A stretch of DNA of 64,000 nucleotides from Algibacter amylolyticus (GCF_014202225.1 NZ_JACHGE010000005.1:186001-250000); one strand, 5' to 3'; shown: positions 46,446 to 56,429, counted from the first letter of the stretch. Notes: a model not told the origin generated them from the letters alone. A program made the numbers and translations.

Positions 46446-46593
46446 GCGTTAGGGATTGAAACGGCATCCTTTTTAAAGCTTAAAACTTATACTTGGTGAA
46501 TACTATAATTTAACAGATTACAACTTTACAGGCTCCTTTAAACAACAACTTTAAAAAGATATAGTGGAAAGCCCGACCCTTGTGGTAACGCCC
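46446..46593. repeat. Flavobacterial interspersed element, copy 3
   Basis: It starts GCGTTAGGGATTGAAACGGC and ends GTGGTAACGCCC, and shares internal blocks with copy 2 in the same order (TTTTTAAAGCTT, CTATAATTTAACAGATT, AACAACTTTAAAAAGATATA, then GTGGAAAGCCCGACCC). It lies in the roughly 380-bp gap between two convergent genes (ending 46322 and 46705). The rest of the gap holds only a terminator. Confidence 0.8.
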
Positions 46594-46656
46594 AACTTCT
46601 CGATACCATTTTAGTTACCATCAAAATTACTCGAAGTGACGATATTCCATAAAAAA

Positions 46657-46686
46657 AGCCTGCTAACAAATGTTAACAGGCTCTTT
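46657..46686 (-). terminator. Terminator of secDF
   Basis: AGCCTGCTAACA and TGTTAACAGGCT pair with one mismatch around AA; the minus-strand end has a T run. It is 19 bp after the secDF stop. Confidence 0.8.
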
Positions 46687-46704
46687 TATAAAGAAAAATT
46701 TGAG

Positions 46705-49698
46705 TTAGTCGTTCTTCTTTTCCTTGTCTTCTAATTTATTTACAGAATCATACATTATTGGCGTTGCAATAAATAATGATGAATAGGTACCCACTACAAC
46801 ACCTACTATTAATGCATACATAAATCCTCTTATTGAATCGCCTCCAAAAATAAAGATGGCTAACAACACTACTAAAGTTGTTAATGAGGTATTTAATGTT
46901 CTACTTAATGTACTGCTTAATGATGCATTTACTACTTTATCGAATTTCCAGTTGGTGTGCTCGTTAAAGAATTCACGAATTCTATCGAATACAACCACGG
47001 TATCATTTAATGAGTAACCAATTACGGTTAGTATTGCTGCAATGAACGCTTGATTTATTTCCATATTAAACGGCATAAACTTGTACGTTAAAGAGAATAC
47101 ACCTAACACAAGTATAACATCGTGAAATACTGCTGCTACGGCTCCTAATGAATATTGCCATTTCTTGAAACGGAATAAGATGTATAGGAATACTACGATT
47201 AAAGATCCTAAAATTGCCCAGAATGATGCTTGTTTAATATCATCGGCAATGGTTGGTGTTACTTTGTAAGACTCTAATAAACCTACTTGCTTGTTCTCGT
47301 CGTTTAAATCGATAAATTGCTCGTAGCTTGTACCCTCTAAATGTGGAACTAAAGCTGTGTAAAGCGCTTTTCTGATTTCCTCATCGACTTGAGAACCCGA
47401 CTCGTTTACTTTGTACTTAGTTGTTATTTTTAACTGGTTAGCATCTCCAAAAGTTTTTGCATCTGCACTACCAAATACATCTGGTTGTGATAATAGATCT
47501 GTAATTTCTGAAGCGCTAATGTCTTGCGCAAAACGTACTTGATACGTTCTACCTCCAACAAAATCGACACCTTGGTTTAACCCGTTAATAGCTAAAGATG
47601 CTAAACTTACAAGAATTAAAGCTCCTGAAATGATGTAGGCTACTTTACGTTTTGATAAAAACTCGATGTTGATGTTTCTGAAAAGGTTTTTAGTAAGTCC
47701 TGTTGAGAACTCTAATTTACCTCCACGGTTTGAATACCAATCGATTAATAATCTTGTTATGAAAATTGCCGTAAATAAAGATGTTGCAATACCTATTAAT
47801 AATGTTGTTGCGAAACCTTTAATTGGCCCTGTACCAAAAACAAATAAGATTAATGCGGTTAAACCGGTTGTAATGTTGGCATCTAAGATTGAAGATAATG
47901 CATTACTAAACCCATCGCTAATAGCTTCTGCTTGTCCTTTACCTTTCGATAGTTCCTCTCGAATACGCTCGAAAATAAGTACGTTAGCATCCACCGACAT
48001 ACCAATGGTTAAAACGATACCCGCAATACCAGGTAATGTTAATACGGCTCCTAATCCTGATAAAATACCGAAGATTAATAAAAGGTTTAATAACATGGCG
48101 ATATCTGCAAATGCTCCTGCTTTTCCGTAATAGAAAATCATCCATATTAATACTAAAGCCAATGCAATTAAGAATGACATTGTACCACTCTCTATAGCCT
48201 CTTTACCTAAAGATGGTCCTACAACCTCACTTTGAATAATATCTGCAGATGCTGGTAATTTACCGGCACGTAATACGTTTGCTAAATCGATAGCTTCGTT
48301 TAATGAAAAATCTCCAGAAATAGAAGAACTACCACCAGCAATTGGTCCTGTAGTTACTCCTGGTGCAGAATACACAACATCATCTAAAACAATAGCGATT
48401 TGGCTACCTTGTGCGTATGCTTTTCCAGTCATTTCTTCCCAGATTTTAGCACCTTTAGCATTCATTTGCATAGATACTTCAGATTTTCCTGTAGCACCAA
48501 ATTGGTTTCTTGCATCGGTAACAACCGCTCCACTTAATTGTGGTACGTTTTCTCTGTTTCCTATTAATGCATATAAATCAACAAGCTCGCTACCTTTTTC
48601 TGGCTTACCAAAAACAAACTTAGTATAACGTTGGTCTGCTGGAAGTAATGCTCTTACTTGTGGCTTGTTTAAGTAATCTAATACTGTTTCTTTATCTTTA
48701 ATTTCGAACTTAGCGATAATTGGTCCGCCTTGGTAACCAAGACCTCTAATTAATTTACCAAGTGGATTGTTAGTATCTACTGCTGTAGAATCTGTTTCTG
48801 CATCTCCTAATAAATCATCAATTTGATCGTTTTGTGCATTCTCTTCATCTTGTGGCTCAACCTCAGCAACATTATCTGCAACAACAAGATCTTTTAAAAC
48901 CGCATTGGCTTGGTCTATAAATTGGTAAAATTGCTCACCTTTATAAGCATCCCAAAATTCTAATTGTGCTGTACTTTGTAATAATCCTGTAGCACGTTCT
49001 ACATCCTTAACACCTGGTAACTCTACTAAAATACGACCAGAGTTTCCTAAACGTTGAATGTTTGGAGATGTTACACCAAACTCATCAATACGTTTACGTA
49101 ACACCTCGAAAGCAGAAACGATAGACTCATCAATTTTAGTTTCGATAATGCTTTTTACATCACTATCAGACATACTTCCATCTATCTCACCATCTAACTC
49201 TCTAGTATAAAAGATATCTGGAGACGCTAATTTAGTATCGCCTTTAATAGCATCAAAAGCCGTAAAGAAATCTTCTAAATACGTGTTTTGACTATTTTTC
49301 TGTAGCTCTGAAGCATCTTCTAAAGCTTTATTAAAAACAGGATCTGTAGTGTTGTTTGCTAATCCTTTTAAGATATCTTTTACAGATACTTGAAGAATAA
49401 CGTTAATACCACCTTTTAAATCTAAACCAAGATTCATGGCTTTTTGCTTCACTTCATTATAAGTGAATTTCGCAACACCAATATTATAAACGGTATCTGT
49501 TCCTTTTTCTTGAAGATAGTTAGCCTCTTCTTGACTACGAAGTGCACGATAATCTGGTTCTGACTCAGATATTTTGTTAATCGCAACTTCTTGTGCTTCT
49601 TTTTCAACTGAATTTGCTGTGAATGTGAATGATAATTGGTAAAGACTTACCAAACCAAACAAAATAGCAAATAGTTTTACTAATCCTTTGTTTTGCAT
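46705..49698 (-). CDS. secDF: Fused protein translocase subunit SecDF
   Basis: The 997-residue protein joins SecD (about 1-660) and SecF (about 690-985) in one chain. SecD has an N-terminal helix, a large periplasmic P1 region (about 50-500) and five helices with GMSVDANVLIFERIREEL, the proton-relay helix. SecF has its own P4-type loop and NDTVVVFDRIREFF. It uses the proton gradient to complete Sec export. The N-terminal loop contains an acidic low-complexity insertion (around residues 285-315). Promoter at 49748. Confidence 0.97.
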   Translation of the reverse strand: MQNKGLVKLFAILFGLVSLYQLSFTFTANSVEKEAQEVAINKISESEPDYRALRSQEEANYLQEKGTDTVYNIGVAKFTYNEVKQKAMNLGLDLKGGINVILQVSVKDILKGLANNTTDPVFNKALEDASELQKNSQNTYLEDFFTAFDAIKGDTKLASPDIFYTRELDGEIDGSMSDSDVKSIIETKIDESIVSAFEVLRKRIDEFGVTSPNIQRLGNSGRILVELPGVKDVERATGLLQSTAQLEFWDAYKGEQFYQFIDQANAVLKDLVVADNVAEVEPQDEENAQNDQIDDLLGDAETDSTAVDTNNPLGKLIRGLGYQGGPIIAKFEIKDKETVLDYLNKPQVRALLPADQRYTKFVFGKPEKGSELVDLYALIGNRENVPQLSGAVVTDARNQFGATGKSEVSMQMNAKGAKIWEEMTGKAYAQGSQIAIVLDDVVYSAPGVTTGPIAGGSSSISGDFSLNEAIDLANVLRAGKLPASADIIQSEVVGPSLGKEAIESGTMSFLIALALVLIWMIFYYGKAGAFADIAMLLNLLLIFGILSGLGAVLTLPGIAGIVLTIGMSVDANVLIFERIREELSKGKGQAEAISDGFSNALSSILDANITTGLTALILFVFGTGPIKGFATTLLIGIATSLFTAIFITRLLIDWYSNRGGKLEFSTGLTKNLFRNINIEFLSKRKVAYIISGALILVSLASLAINGLNQGVDFVGGRTYQVRFAQDISASEITDLLSQPDVFGSADAKTFGDANQLKITTKYKVNESGSQVDEEIRKALYTALVPHLEGTSYEQFIDLNDENKQVGLLESYKVTPTIADDIKQASFWAILGSLIVVFLYILFRFKKWQYSLGAVAAVFHDVILVLGVFSLTYKFMPFNMEINQAFIAAILTVIGYSLNDTVVVFDRIREFFNEHTNWKFDKVVNASLSSTLSRTLNTSLTTLVVLLAIFIFGGDSIRGFMYALIVGVVVGTYSSLFIATPIMYDSVNKLEDKEKKND

Positions 49699-49747
49699 TG
49701 TTATACTTTTTACGTCAAATTTTTAAACCTGAATATTTCAGGGCGAG

Positions 49748-49778
49748 CAAATATAGAATTTACTACAGGATTTGACAA
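49748..49778 (-). promoter_or_regulatory. Promoter of secDF
   Basis: On the minus strand TTG (49778-49776) and TATATTTG (49755-49748) are 20 bp apart. A perfect inverted repeat CCTGAATATTTCAGG lies at 49728-49742, right where transcription should begin, and could bind a regulator. Confidence 0.65.
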
Positions 49779-49928
49779 TTTTATTTTTTTGAATATGATT
49801 TTAATGAATTCGTTAGTATTAACGCTTGTTATAACTTGAATTCTAAGCTGTGAAGTACGTATTAAATAGACTACATTTCTTTTTAAAAGTCACCATAGAA
49901 ACTTTACAAGAAACAAGTTATTAACGTT

Positions 49929-50540
49929 TTAGCATTTGGGTCCTGCCCTAACCTCGGGAATAGTGTGTAACGGACTGCTTAATTGAATAGCAACCTCTCT
50001 ACGATTTATATAAGCAACCTGTAAAAGGTTTTCCTGATATGAATAAGCTAAATAACCAACACTTAAAAAATTAGGATCTAAAAAACGGTCGCTTTTAACT
50101 TTAACTTCTAAGCTTATTGCTCCATCGAAATCCCAACCAGAATCCTGTCCTTTATGTATTTCGTAAACATCAAGATAATAACTAACATCTGAATCGTTAA
50201 ATGGAAATTGAGATGAATTCTTATCTTGAGTGGTAAGCTTAAGCGATAATTGGCTTTCTTTAGCTAGCGTTTGCTTAATATGGGTAATATCGGCATCACT
50301 GTAATAGGTGATTTTTAATGTACCATTAGCTTTAGAAAGTACTTGTATTTTTTGAGCGCCTAAATCTTGCAATTGAAGTGTTAAAGCAGCAACAGTTTTT
50401 TCGGTTTGATAAGTTGTTAAATCGGCATCCTGAAATTGAAGTACAATTTCTTGATTAGCCACCACCATTTGTTGTTGGGAAACAGCACCAAATAAGGTAA
50501 GACTAAAAATTAATATACTAATACACCATCTTGCAATCAT
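49929..50540 (-). CDS. Uncharacterised exported protein downstream of the SecD-domain lipoprotein
   Basis: The 203-residue product has a signal peptide (1-22) and no recognised domain. Residues about 35-95 (YQTEKTVAALTLQLQDLGAQ, then a β hairpin and HIKQTLAKE) have the β-α-β spacing of the small periplasmic domain of SecD, but this is only a resemblance. It sits between secDF and the SecD-domain lipoprotein on the same strand, so a role near the translocon is possible. The tail ends GPKC. Confidence 0.65.
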   Translation of the reverse strand: MIARWCISILIFSLTLFGAVSQQQMVVANQEIVLQFQDADLTTYQTEKTVAALTLQLQDLGAQKIQVLSKANGTLKITYYSDADITHIKQTLAKESQLSLKLTTQDKNSSQFPFNDSDVSYYLDVYEIHKGQDSGWDFDGAISLEVKVKSDRFLDPNFLSVGYLAYSYQENLLQVAYINRREVAIQLSSPLHTIPEVRAGPKC

Positions 50541-50579
50541 GCACCAAATATAAAGAAATTATTATCATTTTGAAGTAAT

Positions 50580-51494
50580 CTAATTATTTACCCGATTTAG
50601 CTTAGGTATTTTTCCTTTAGAAGACAATATAATTGCTAAATCATGAGCTTCTTCTATGGTGAAATTCCCACTAATCTCCGATCTCCCTCCTTTAATTGCT
50701 CCTGCAGCAACACCTGGAGCAGTGTATACTAAATCATTAATAGTAATGGCTATAAAAGTACTATTTAGAAAGGCATTTTCCGTAATTCTTTCCCAAGTTA
50801 AAGCCCCTTTATCATTCATTGCTATAGCTACAACAGGTCTACCAATAGGTCCAAAACTATGCATTGCATCCGTTATAGACGCACCCGTAAGAGGCGGTCT
50901 TCCATCTCTATTGGACTTTGCTGCATACAAAGGATGATGCCCGATCTCATCTGCAACTCCCCATAAAAACTTAACATTCAGGAAATCTTCAGGAATAAGA
51001 AACCTTACTTCTTTATTTCCTAGCATCTTATTTACAGACGCTGTATCTTCTGCTTTAAATTGAAAAACTATTGGTCCTCCTGGATAGCCCTGAGATGCTA
51101 TTTTACTCAATAGAGGCTGCACTTGAATGCTATCCTCTAGAGTAGTATCCATGAAAAACTCATTAACATCTATCATAAAATCATGAAAATCGTTTCCTTT
51201 AAATAATTCCCAAAACTCTAATTTTCCTTGATTAAGGATTAAACTATTTAAACGTATTGAATCTAAATTAATAGCCTTAACATTTATATGTAATCTATCT
51301 CCTTTTTGATTTGTAATAGAGTTTTCAACCCCATAACTATCGAGCCTTTTCTTTAAAACTTTTATCGTTTCTAAGATATTTCTCTGAGATGTTTTATTTT
51401 CAAATTCATAAGTAAAAGAATACTCTTTCTTTTCTTTGAAAACATTACAGGAAGTAACAATGAGTATTAAAATTAGGTATGCGATTTTTTTCAT
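50580..51494 (-). CDS. Lipoprotein consisting of a free-standing SecD periplasmic (P1) domain
   Basis: I start at the ATG at 51494 because the lipoprotein signal begins there (lipobox VTSC, Cys about residue 16). From about residue 20 to the end it parallels the SecDF P1 region block by block: LEFWELFKG with LEFWDAYKG, GYPGGPIV with GYQGGPII, LTGASITDA with LSGAVVTDA, IAITINDLVYTAPGVAAGAI with IAIVLDDVVYSAPGVTTGPI, and SGNFTIEEA with SGDFSLNEA. It stops just where SecD enters the membrane, so it has no channel or proton path. It may be an outer-leaf assistant to SecDF; function unknown. Confidence 0.85.
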   Translation of the reverse strand: MKKIAYLILILIVTSCNVFKEKKEYSFTYEFENKTSQRNILETIKVLKKRLDSYGVENSITNQKGDRLHINVKAINLDSIRLNSLILNQGKLEFWELFKGNDFHDFMIDVNEFFMDTTLEDSIQVQPLLSKIASQGYPGGPIVFQFKAEDTASVNKMLGNKEVRFLIPEDFLNVKFLWGVADEIGHHPLYAAKSNRDGRPPLTGASITDAMHSFGPIGRPVVAIAMNDKGALTWERITENAFLNSTFIAITINDLVYTAPGVAAGAIKGGRSEISGNFTIEEAHDLAIILSSKGKIPKLNRVNN

Positions 51495-51505
51495 AAGCAC
51501 AAAAT

Positions 51506-51535
51506 AAAAAAAGGCTATCATTAAAAATGATAGCC
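51506..51535 (-). terminator. Terminator of mdh
   Basis: On the minus strand GGGCTATCATT and AATGATAGCC pair around TTT and are followed by a T run. It separates mdh from the lipoprotein gene at 51494. Confidence 0.92.
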
Positions 51536-51561
51536 CAAATATATTTAAAAAGAAGTTATTA

Positions 51562-52488
51562 CTATAACTCTAATAATCCATTAGTCTTTTTAACACCTTC
51601 TGCACTAGCTTGCATATGTGCTTTTTCAGCATCGCTTAATGGAATATCAACAATACTTTCAATACCGTTTCTTCCTAAAATTACAGGAACTCCAATACAG
51701 ATATCGTTTAAACCATATTCACCTTCTAAAAATGTAGAACAAGGGAACATTTTCTTTTGGTCGCAAGCAATAGCTTGAACTAAACCACTTACAGCAGCTC
51801 CTGGCGCATACCAAGCAGAAGTTCCTAATAAACCTGTTAATGTTGCTCCACCTACTTTAGTATCTGCAGCTACTTGCTCTAAACGTTCTTCGCTTAAAAA
51901 CTCAGAAACTCTAATACTGTTTCTTGTTGCATGACTTGTTAATGGCACCATACCTTTATCGCTATGACCTCCTATAACCATACCATCGATATCGCTAATT
52001 GGCGCTTCCATAGCTTCAGCTAATCTGTACTTAAAACGTGCAGAATCTAAAGCACCACCCATTCCAATAATTCTGTTTTTAGGGATGTTTAAAGATTTAT
52101 GCGCTAAATACGTCATAGTATCCATTGGGTTACTTACCACAATAAGCACCATGTTTGGAGAATGCTCAAGTAAGCTAGTTGATACCGCTTTTACAATACC
52201 AGCATTAATACCAATTAATTCTTCGCGAGTCATTCCTGGTTTACGAGGAATTCCAGAAGTAATTACACAAATGTCACTATTTGCCGTTTTGCTGTAATCG
52301 TTTGTTACACCTGTTATTTTTGTATCAAAACCATTTAAAGATGCACATTGCATTAAATCCATGGCTTTACCTTCAGCATAACCTTCTTTAATGTCTAACA
52401 ATACAACTTCTGATGCAAAATCTTTAATAGCAATATACTCAGCACAACTTGCTCCTACTGCTCCTGCTCCAACTACGGTAACTTTCAT
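51562..52488 (-). CDS. mdh: Malate dehydrogenase (LDH-like type)
   Basis: The 308-residue TCA-cycle enzyme carries the NAD-binding motif GAGAVGASCAEY near the start, the arginine-containing loop SGIPRKPGMTREEL, VVSNPMD, GMGGALDSARFKYRLAE and the catalytic-histidine region VIGGHSDKGMVPL. Length and loop match LDH-type bacterial malate dehydrogenases. Confidence 0.96.
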   Translation of the reverse strand: MKVTVVGAGAVGASCAEYIAIKDFASEVVLLDIKEGYAEGKAMDLMQCASLNGFDTKITGVTNDYSKTANSDICVITSGIPRKPGMTREELIGINAGIVKAVSTSLLEHSPNMVLIVVSNPMDTMTYLAHKSLNIPKNRIIGMGGALDSARFKYRLAEAMEAPISDIDGMVIGGHSDKGMVPLTSHATRNSIRVSEFLSEERLEQVAADTKVGGATLTGLLGTSAWYAPGAAVSGLVQAIACDQKKMFPCSTFLEGEYGLNDICIGVPVILGRNGIESIVDIPLSDAEKAHMQASAEGVKKTNGLLEL

Positions 52489-52685
52489 AATATTTATTTT
52501 AATTAGTGTTTTATTTGTTTAAATCGTTGTTCAAAATTCGGGATATAATAGCATGAATAACATGACTATCGTCATAAACCTTATTAATTTTCAAGATTAT
52601 AGCAAATAAAAGCTTACCAAAAATAAAATTGATTTGGCCTGAAAATTAACTACCGCTAAATTACAAATTAAAACGCTGTAAACGA

Positions 52686-52718
52686 AAAAAGCACAAGATA
52701 AAATCTTGTGCTTTTTTT
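52686..52718 (-). terminator. Terminator of the DUF6588 gene
   Basis: AAGCACAAGAT and ATCTTGTGCTT pair around AAA with A and T runs on both sides. It follows the minus-strand gene ending at 52774 and could also act on plus-strand readthrough. Confidence 0.9.
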
Positions 52719-52773
52719 AAAACAAAAATTAAATATAACTAACTAAAAATTAACTTTCTTTTGATGTGACTTC

Positions 52774-53787
52774 CTAACGGAAACCAAAATTAACACCTAC
52801 AGAAAACGAGTCGAATTCCGATACATGGTATTCTGCATTAAGTCTGAAAAAACCTAACTTTAATTTTGTTCCTATAGTACCTCTAACAGCTGCAACATCG
52901 CTTGATATTGAAAACGGATCTACAATTGGATCTGATGACACAGGTCCGTTAGTTACAATATAGGTACCTAACAAATCAGATTCTGAGGTTCCTTTAATAT
53001 AGCCTAAACCACCATAAAAATTTATTACTGGTAATTTGGTAGATGCTATTAATTGAAACAACCAGGTGTTTGTATTGTTTTCTATACTTTGATCGTTACC
53101 ATCAATTCCTGACGATTCTGTTAAATCGTAAGCAGCATCAATATGTGTATAAGCCACTAAACCTGAAACTGCCACTGGCAACAATTTATCTGCTGGCAAC
53201 CAATTGGTAAACTCTACTTGTAAACCACCACCATACATGCTTAATGAAACATCGTCGGTTTCTATTTTAGGAACAAAACGTCCTTTTATTTCAATACCTT
53301 TTCCTAAACCTAAAGCGCCTTGTAAAAATGCGGTAGGCAATAAATTACCACTACCTTCACCTATACCTGATGGCAATTCAATTCTTTCTGTTTGATTACC
53401 AAATATTGGATCATCATATTCAACTTCAACAAAAACCGCTGGATCATTTTCTCCTAAAACAGAAGCAACCATTTGTGACGACGGTCCTGTTTCAAAAGAA
53501 ACATTTTGATAATCGTCTGTATTTAAATTAAACATTTTATTTTCATCTTTCACCGAAGCCGCATTAACAATAACAGAAATCTCGAAACCGCCTAAAGGTT
53601 TAGCAACTGCTGTATTAAACCAGTTGGCATTCATACTATGCATTAAGCCATTAGTTCCTGGTGCTAAATAATCGTTAGCAAAACGTTCGGCATCTTCAAC
53701 ACCGGCGGCTAATAAAGCATCAATATCTTGTGCTTTTGAAGTAATTGTTACAAAACAGAGTAACATAAGTAAGGATACTTTTTTCAT
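52774..53787 (-). CDS. DUF6588-type outer-membrane β-barrel protein
   Basis: The 337-residue product has a signal peptide (1-19), an N-terminal helix with DIDALLAAGVEDAERFANDY, a conserved GLMHSMNANWFNTA and alternating strands ending in an aromatic-arginine terminus (VGVNFGFR) typical of outer-membrane barrels. The family has no known function. It is unlinked to the FecR system upstream; a 95-bp gap separates them. Confidence 0.82.
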   Translation of the reverse strand: MKKVSLLMLLCFVTITSKAQDIDALLAAGVEDAERFANDYLAPGTNGLMHSMNANWFNTAVAKPLGGFEISVIVNAASVKDENKMFNLNTDDYQNVSFETGPSSQMVASVLGENDPAVFVEVEYDDPIFGNQTERIELPSGIGEGSGNLLPTAFLQGALGLGKGIEIKGRFVPKIETDDVSLSMYGGGLQVEFTNWLPADKLLPVAVSGLVAYTHIDAAYDLTESSGIDGNDQSIENNTNTWLFQLIASTKLPVINFYGGLGYIKGTSESDLLGTYIVTNGPVSSDPIVDPFSISSDVAAVRGTIGTKLKLGFFRLNAEYHVSEFDSFSVGVNFGFR

Positions 53788-53882
53788 CTTTCAATATTAA
53801 TTTGGTTTTACAAACATAGAAAAAAAAATTACAGAATATGTCATTTTATCGAAAAAAAATGTACTTAAACGGATTTTTTATT

Positions 53883-56429
53883 CTAAAAATTACATCTAAA
53901 GCTAATATTTGGGGTAAGCCCTAGCGATTTATTTTCAATTTTAATCGCTGCATCAGCATTGTTTGGATCTACCTCATAGTAGGTATTTATAATATTCTTT
54001 CTATTTAATAAATTAATAACGCCTATTCTTACTGAAGATTTTACAGTTTTTATAGCGTTAAAAGAATAACTAAGCGAAGCATCTAAACGGATAAAATCAT
54101 CTTGATTTTCACCATTAGGGGTATCATAATTCACATAAATATTATTACCGTCCTGAACGGTTTCATTAGCCTCTACTGGTTTTGTAAAGGGTTGTCCAGA
54201 ACGCCAAATACCTCCTGCAGATACTTTTAAATTTTTAATTACATCATAATTTAATGCTAACGAAACAGAATGCCGTATATCTACATTATTAGGAAATATA
54301 GATGGTGTAAGCGTTTTAAATTCATAATCATTTATGCTGTAGGTATAACTTAACCAAGTACTATATTTTGCTGCTGTTTTATTAATTAGAAACTCAACAC
54401 CTTTCGCATCATAGCTTCCTGTAGCATTTAAATATTGAAAATTATTGTAAAACCCTTGATTAGAAACCGTAATACCATCGACCGTTTTGTAAAAACCTTC
54501 AACATCTACAATCAAATTATTATGACTATACTCAAAACCAAAAGCGGCTTGTTTACTTTCTGAAATAGGGATAGATTCATTATTAGCCAAAATCCATCTT
54601 CGGTTTTCCACCCCTAAAAAATCATCTTGAAAATCAATTATTTGAGTAGCCGATTGGTTTTTAAACTCACCTTGCAGTTTTAAAGCAAATTGGTTTGATA
54701 ACTTTTGCCTCACATTTAAACGCGGCTCAATAAGAAGCTTATTAAACTTTTGAAAATAATTACCCCTTACTCCTATTCTTAAATACGTATTGTCTTTATT
54801 ATATTCTATTTCGCCAAAAATCGCATGATTTAGTAGAACATCTTTTTTAGTTTTATTGTAGGCAGGCGCACTTACCTCTGTACTATTTAAAATACCTATT
54901 TCACTAAATTGATAACCATTTAATACATTAAAAGCGTCATTAATTTTAAAATTAGTTTTTAGTTTTATACCTGTTTCTAAAACCTCGTTTGCTTGGGTTA
55001 ATTTTTGATCTGTTTCTATTCTGTAATCCACCGCATCCACATTATATTTAGAATAGAAAGCTGTAAAATCTGTTGAAAATCGCGAAGTCCATTTACCGTT
55101 CCAACTCGCCCCAAAACCTAAATTTTCTTGTTTTAAATTACTTGTTTTAGCTTCAGACTGATTCTCACTATTGGTGAAACTTTCTGTATAATCTAAATTA
55201 TTATATATGCCAATTACGTTAGCTCTAACTTTATGATTTTCATTTAAATCGAAAAGCAGTTTTGCTGTATAATCGTAAAACACAAAATCTGACGACCGAT
55301 TACTCTCGGTTATATTATCGCTATTGGTTGTGAGTTCGCTATCTTGAAAACTTCGCTCAAAATAATTATCATACGTAGGTGTATTTAACATATCTGTAAA
55401 CGAACGCCTGCCAGAAATATGAAGTGCTAATTTTTTACTCAATGGTATTTTAAGAAACGCATCGGCATGAATTAAATTTGCTCCAAATCCGCCCGAAACC
55501 TTATCGTCTATTTTATTTTTAGTAGACATAGTTATGGTGCTTGAAACCCCATCGCTAAACTCGCTAGATGTTCCGTTTTTTGTAACCACAACCTTATCGG
55601 TTAAATAAGGATTATAGGCAGAAATGAGTCCGAAAAAATGCCCCGAATGATACATTTTAATATGATCCCAAAGTATTAAATTTTGGTCGTTAGTACCGCC
55701 ACGAACATTAATATTAGCAATACTTTCGTCTACACTTTCAACACCGGGTAAAGCTTGAATGGATTGTAGAATATCCGGTTCTATTAGCCCTGGAAGAATT
55801 CCGAATTTCTCAGTATTTAAAACCGTGCTTCCATCAATATACTTTTGCAAACCAGTAGTTAAATACTTTTCAATTAATATTTGATTTAAAGCTTCATTCT
55901 GCTCAACCATAGCTATAGTTTTACAGTCTTCATTTAAAAAAAGCAACTCTTTTACAGCTAACACTTGTGCTTTAAAACCCAAAAAGGAGATTATTAATTG
56001 CTCATTTATGCCTACATTTTCAAGCCGAAATGCGCCATCATCATTTGCTATAACACCTTTAGTGGTATTTTGTATTAAAACTGAAGCCCCAAAAAGTGGT
56101 TCTTTATCAGTTTCAGAAATTAAAACCCCACAAACAGTTACTTTTTTTTCTATTGTAGAAATCGTTATGTAACGCTCGTTTAAAAACTTAAAATTAAGAA
56201 TGGTTTCTTTATTAAGATGTTTAATAATAGTTTCTAGAGCATCTGTTTCTTGAGGTTTATTAACCAAAATCGAGCTAATTTCATTTAGCGAATACGAAAA
56301 CTTAACATCAAACTTTCCCTCTAAATTTACAATAAGATTGGATAGTTCTATTTTTTCTTGAGCCTGTATAGCAAAAGAAAAACTAAACACCATTAAAAGT
56401 AAAGCGACTAAAGGTTTATTTAGATTCAT
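53883..56429 (-). CDS. TonB-dependent receptor with STN signalling domain (FecA-like)
   Basis: The 848-residue protein has a signal peptide (1-23), an STN-type domain (about 25-95), a CarboxypepD_reg-like domain (about 98-180), a plug (about 195-310, with ALPGVESVDESIANINVRGGTNDQ) and a barrel ending TPNISFRCNF. Its 5' end overlaps the FecR gene by 14 bp, so the two are coupled. The STN domain should contact the FecR C-terminus when substrate binds. The substrate is not deducible; the His-rich regulon protein at 62004 makes a metal complex one possibility. Confidence 0.94.
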   Translation of the reverse strand: MNLNKPLVALLLMVFSFSFAIQAQEKIELSNLIVNLEGKFDVKFSYSLNEISSILVNKPQETDALETIIKHLNKETILNFKFLNERYITISTIEKKVTVCGVLISETDKEPLFGASVLIQNTTKGVIANDDGAFRLENVGINEQLIISFLGFKAQVLAVKELLFLNEDCKTIAMVEQNEALNQILIEKYLTTGLQKYIDGSTVLNTEKFGILPGLIEPDILQSIQALPGVESVDESIANINVRGGTNDQNLILWDHIKMYHSGHFFGLISAYNPYLTDKVVVTKNGTSSEFSDGVSSTITMSTKNKIDDKVSGGFGANLIHADAFLKIPLSKKLALHISGRRSFTDMLNTPTYDNYFERSFQDSELTTNSDNITESNRSSDFVFYDYTAKLLFDLNENHKVRANVIGIYNNLDYTESFTNSENQSEAKTSNLKQENLGFGASWNGKWTSRFSTDFTAFYSKYNVDAVDYRIETDQKLTQANEVLETGIKLKTNFKINDAFNVLNGYQFSEIGILNSTEVSAPAYNKTKKDVLLNHAIFGEIEYNKDNTYLRIGVRGNYFQKFNKLLIEPRLNVRQKLSNQFALKLQGEFKNQSATQIIDFQDDFLGVENRRWILANNESIPISESKQAAFGFEYSHNNLIVDVEGFYKTVDGITVSNQGFYNNFQYLNATGSYDAKGVEFLINKTAAKYSTWLSYTYSINDYEFKTLTPSIFPNNVDIRHSVSLALNYDVIKNLKVSAGGIWRSGQPFTKPVEANETVQDGNNIYVNYDTPNGENQDDFIRLDASLSYSFNAIKTVKSSVRIGVINLLNRKNIINTYYEVDPNNADAAIKIENKSLGLTPNISFRCNF

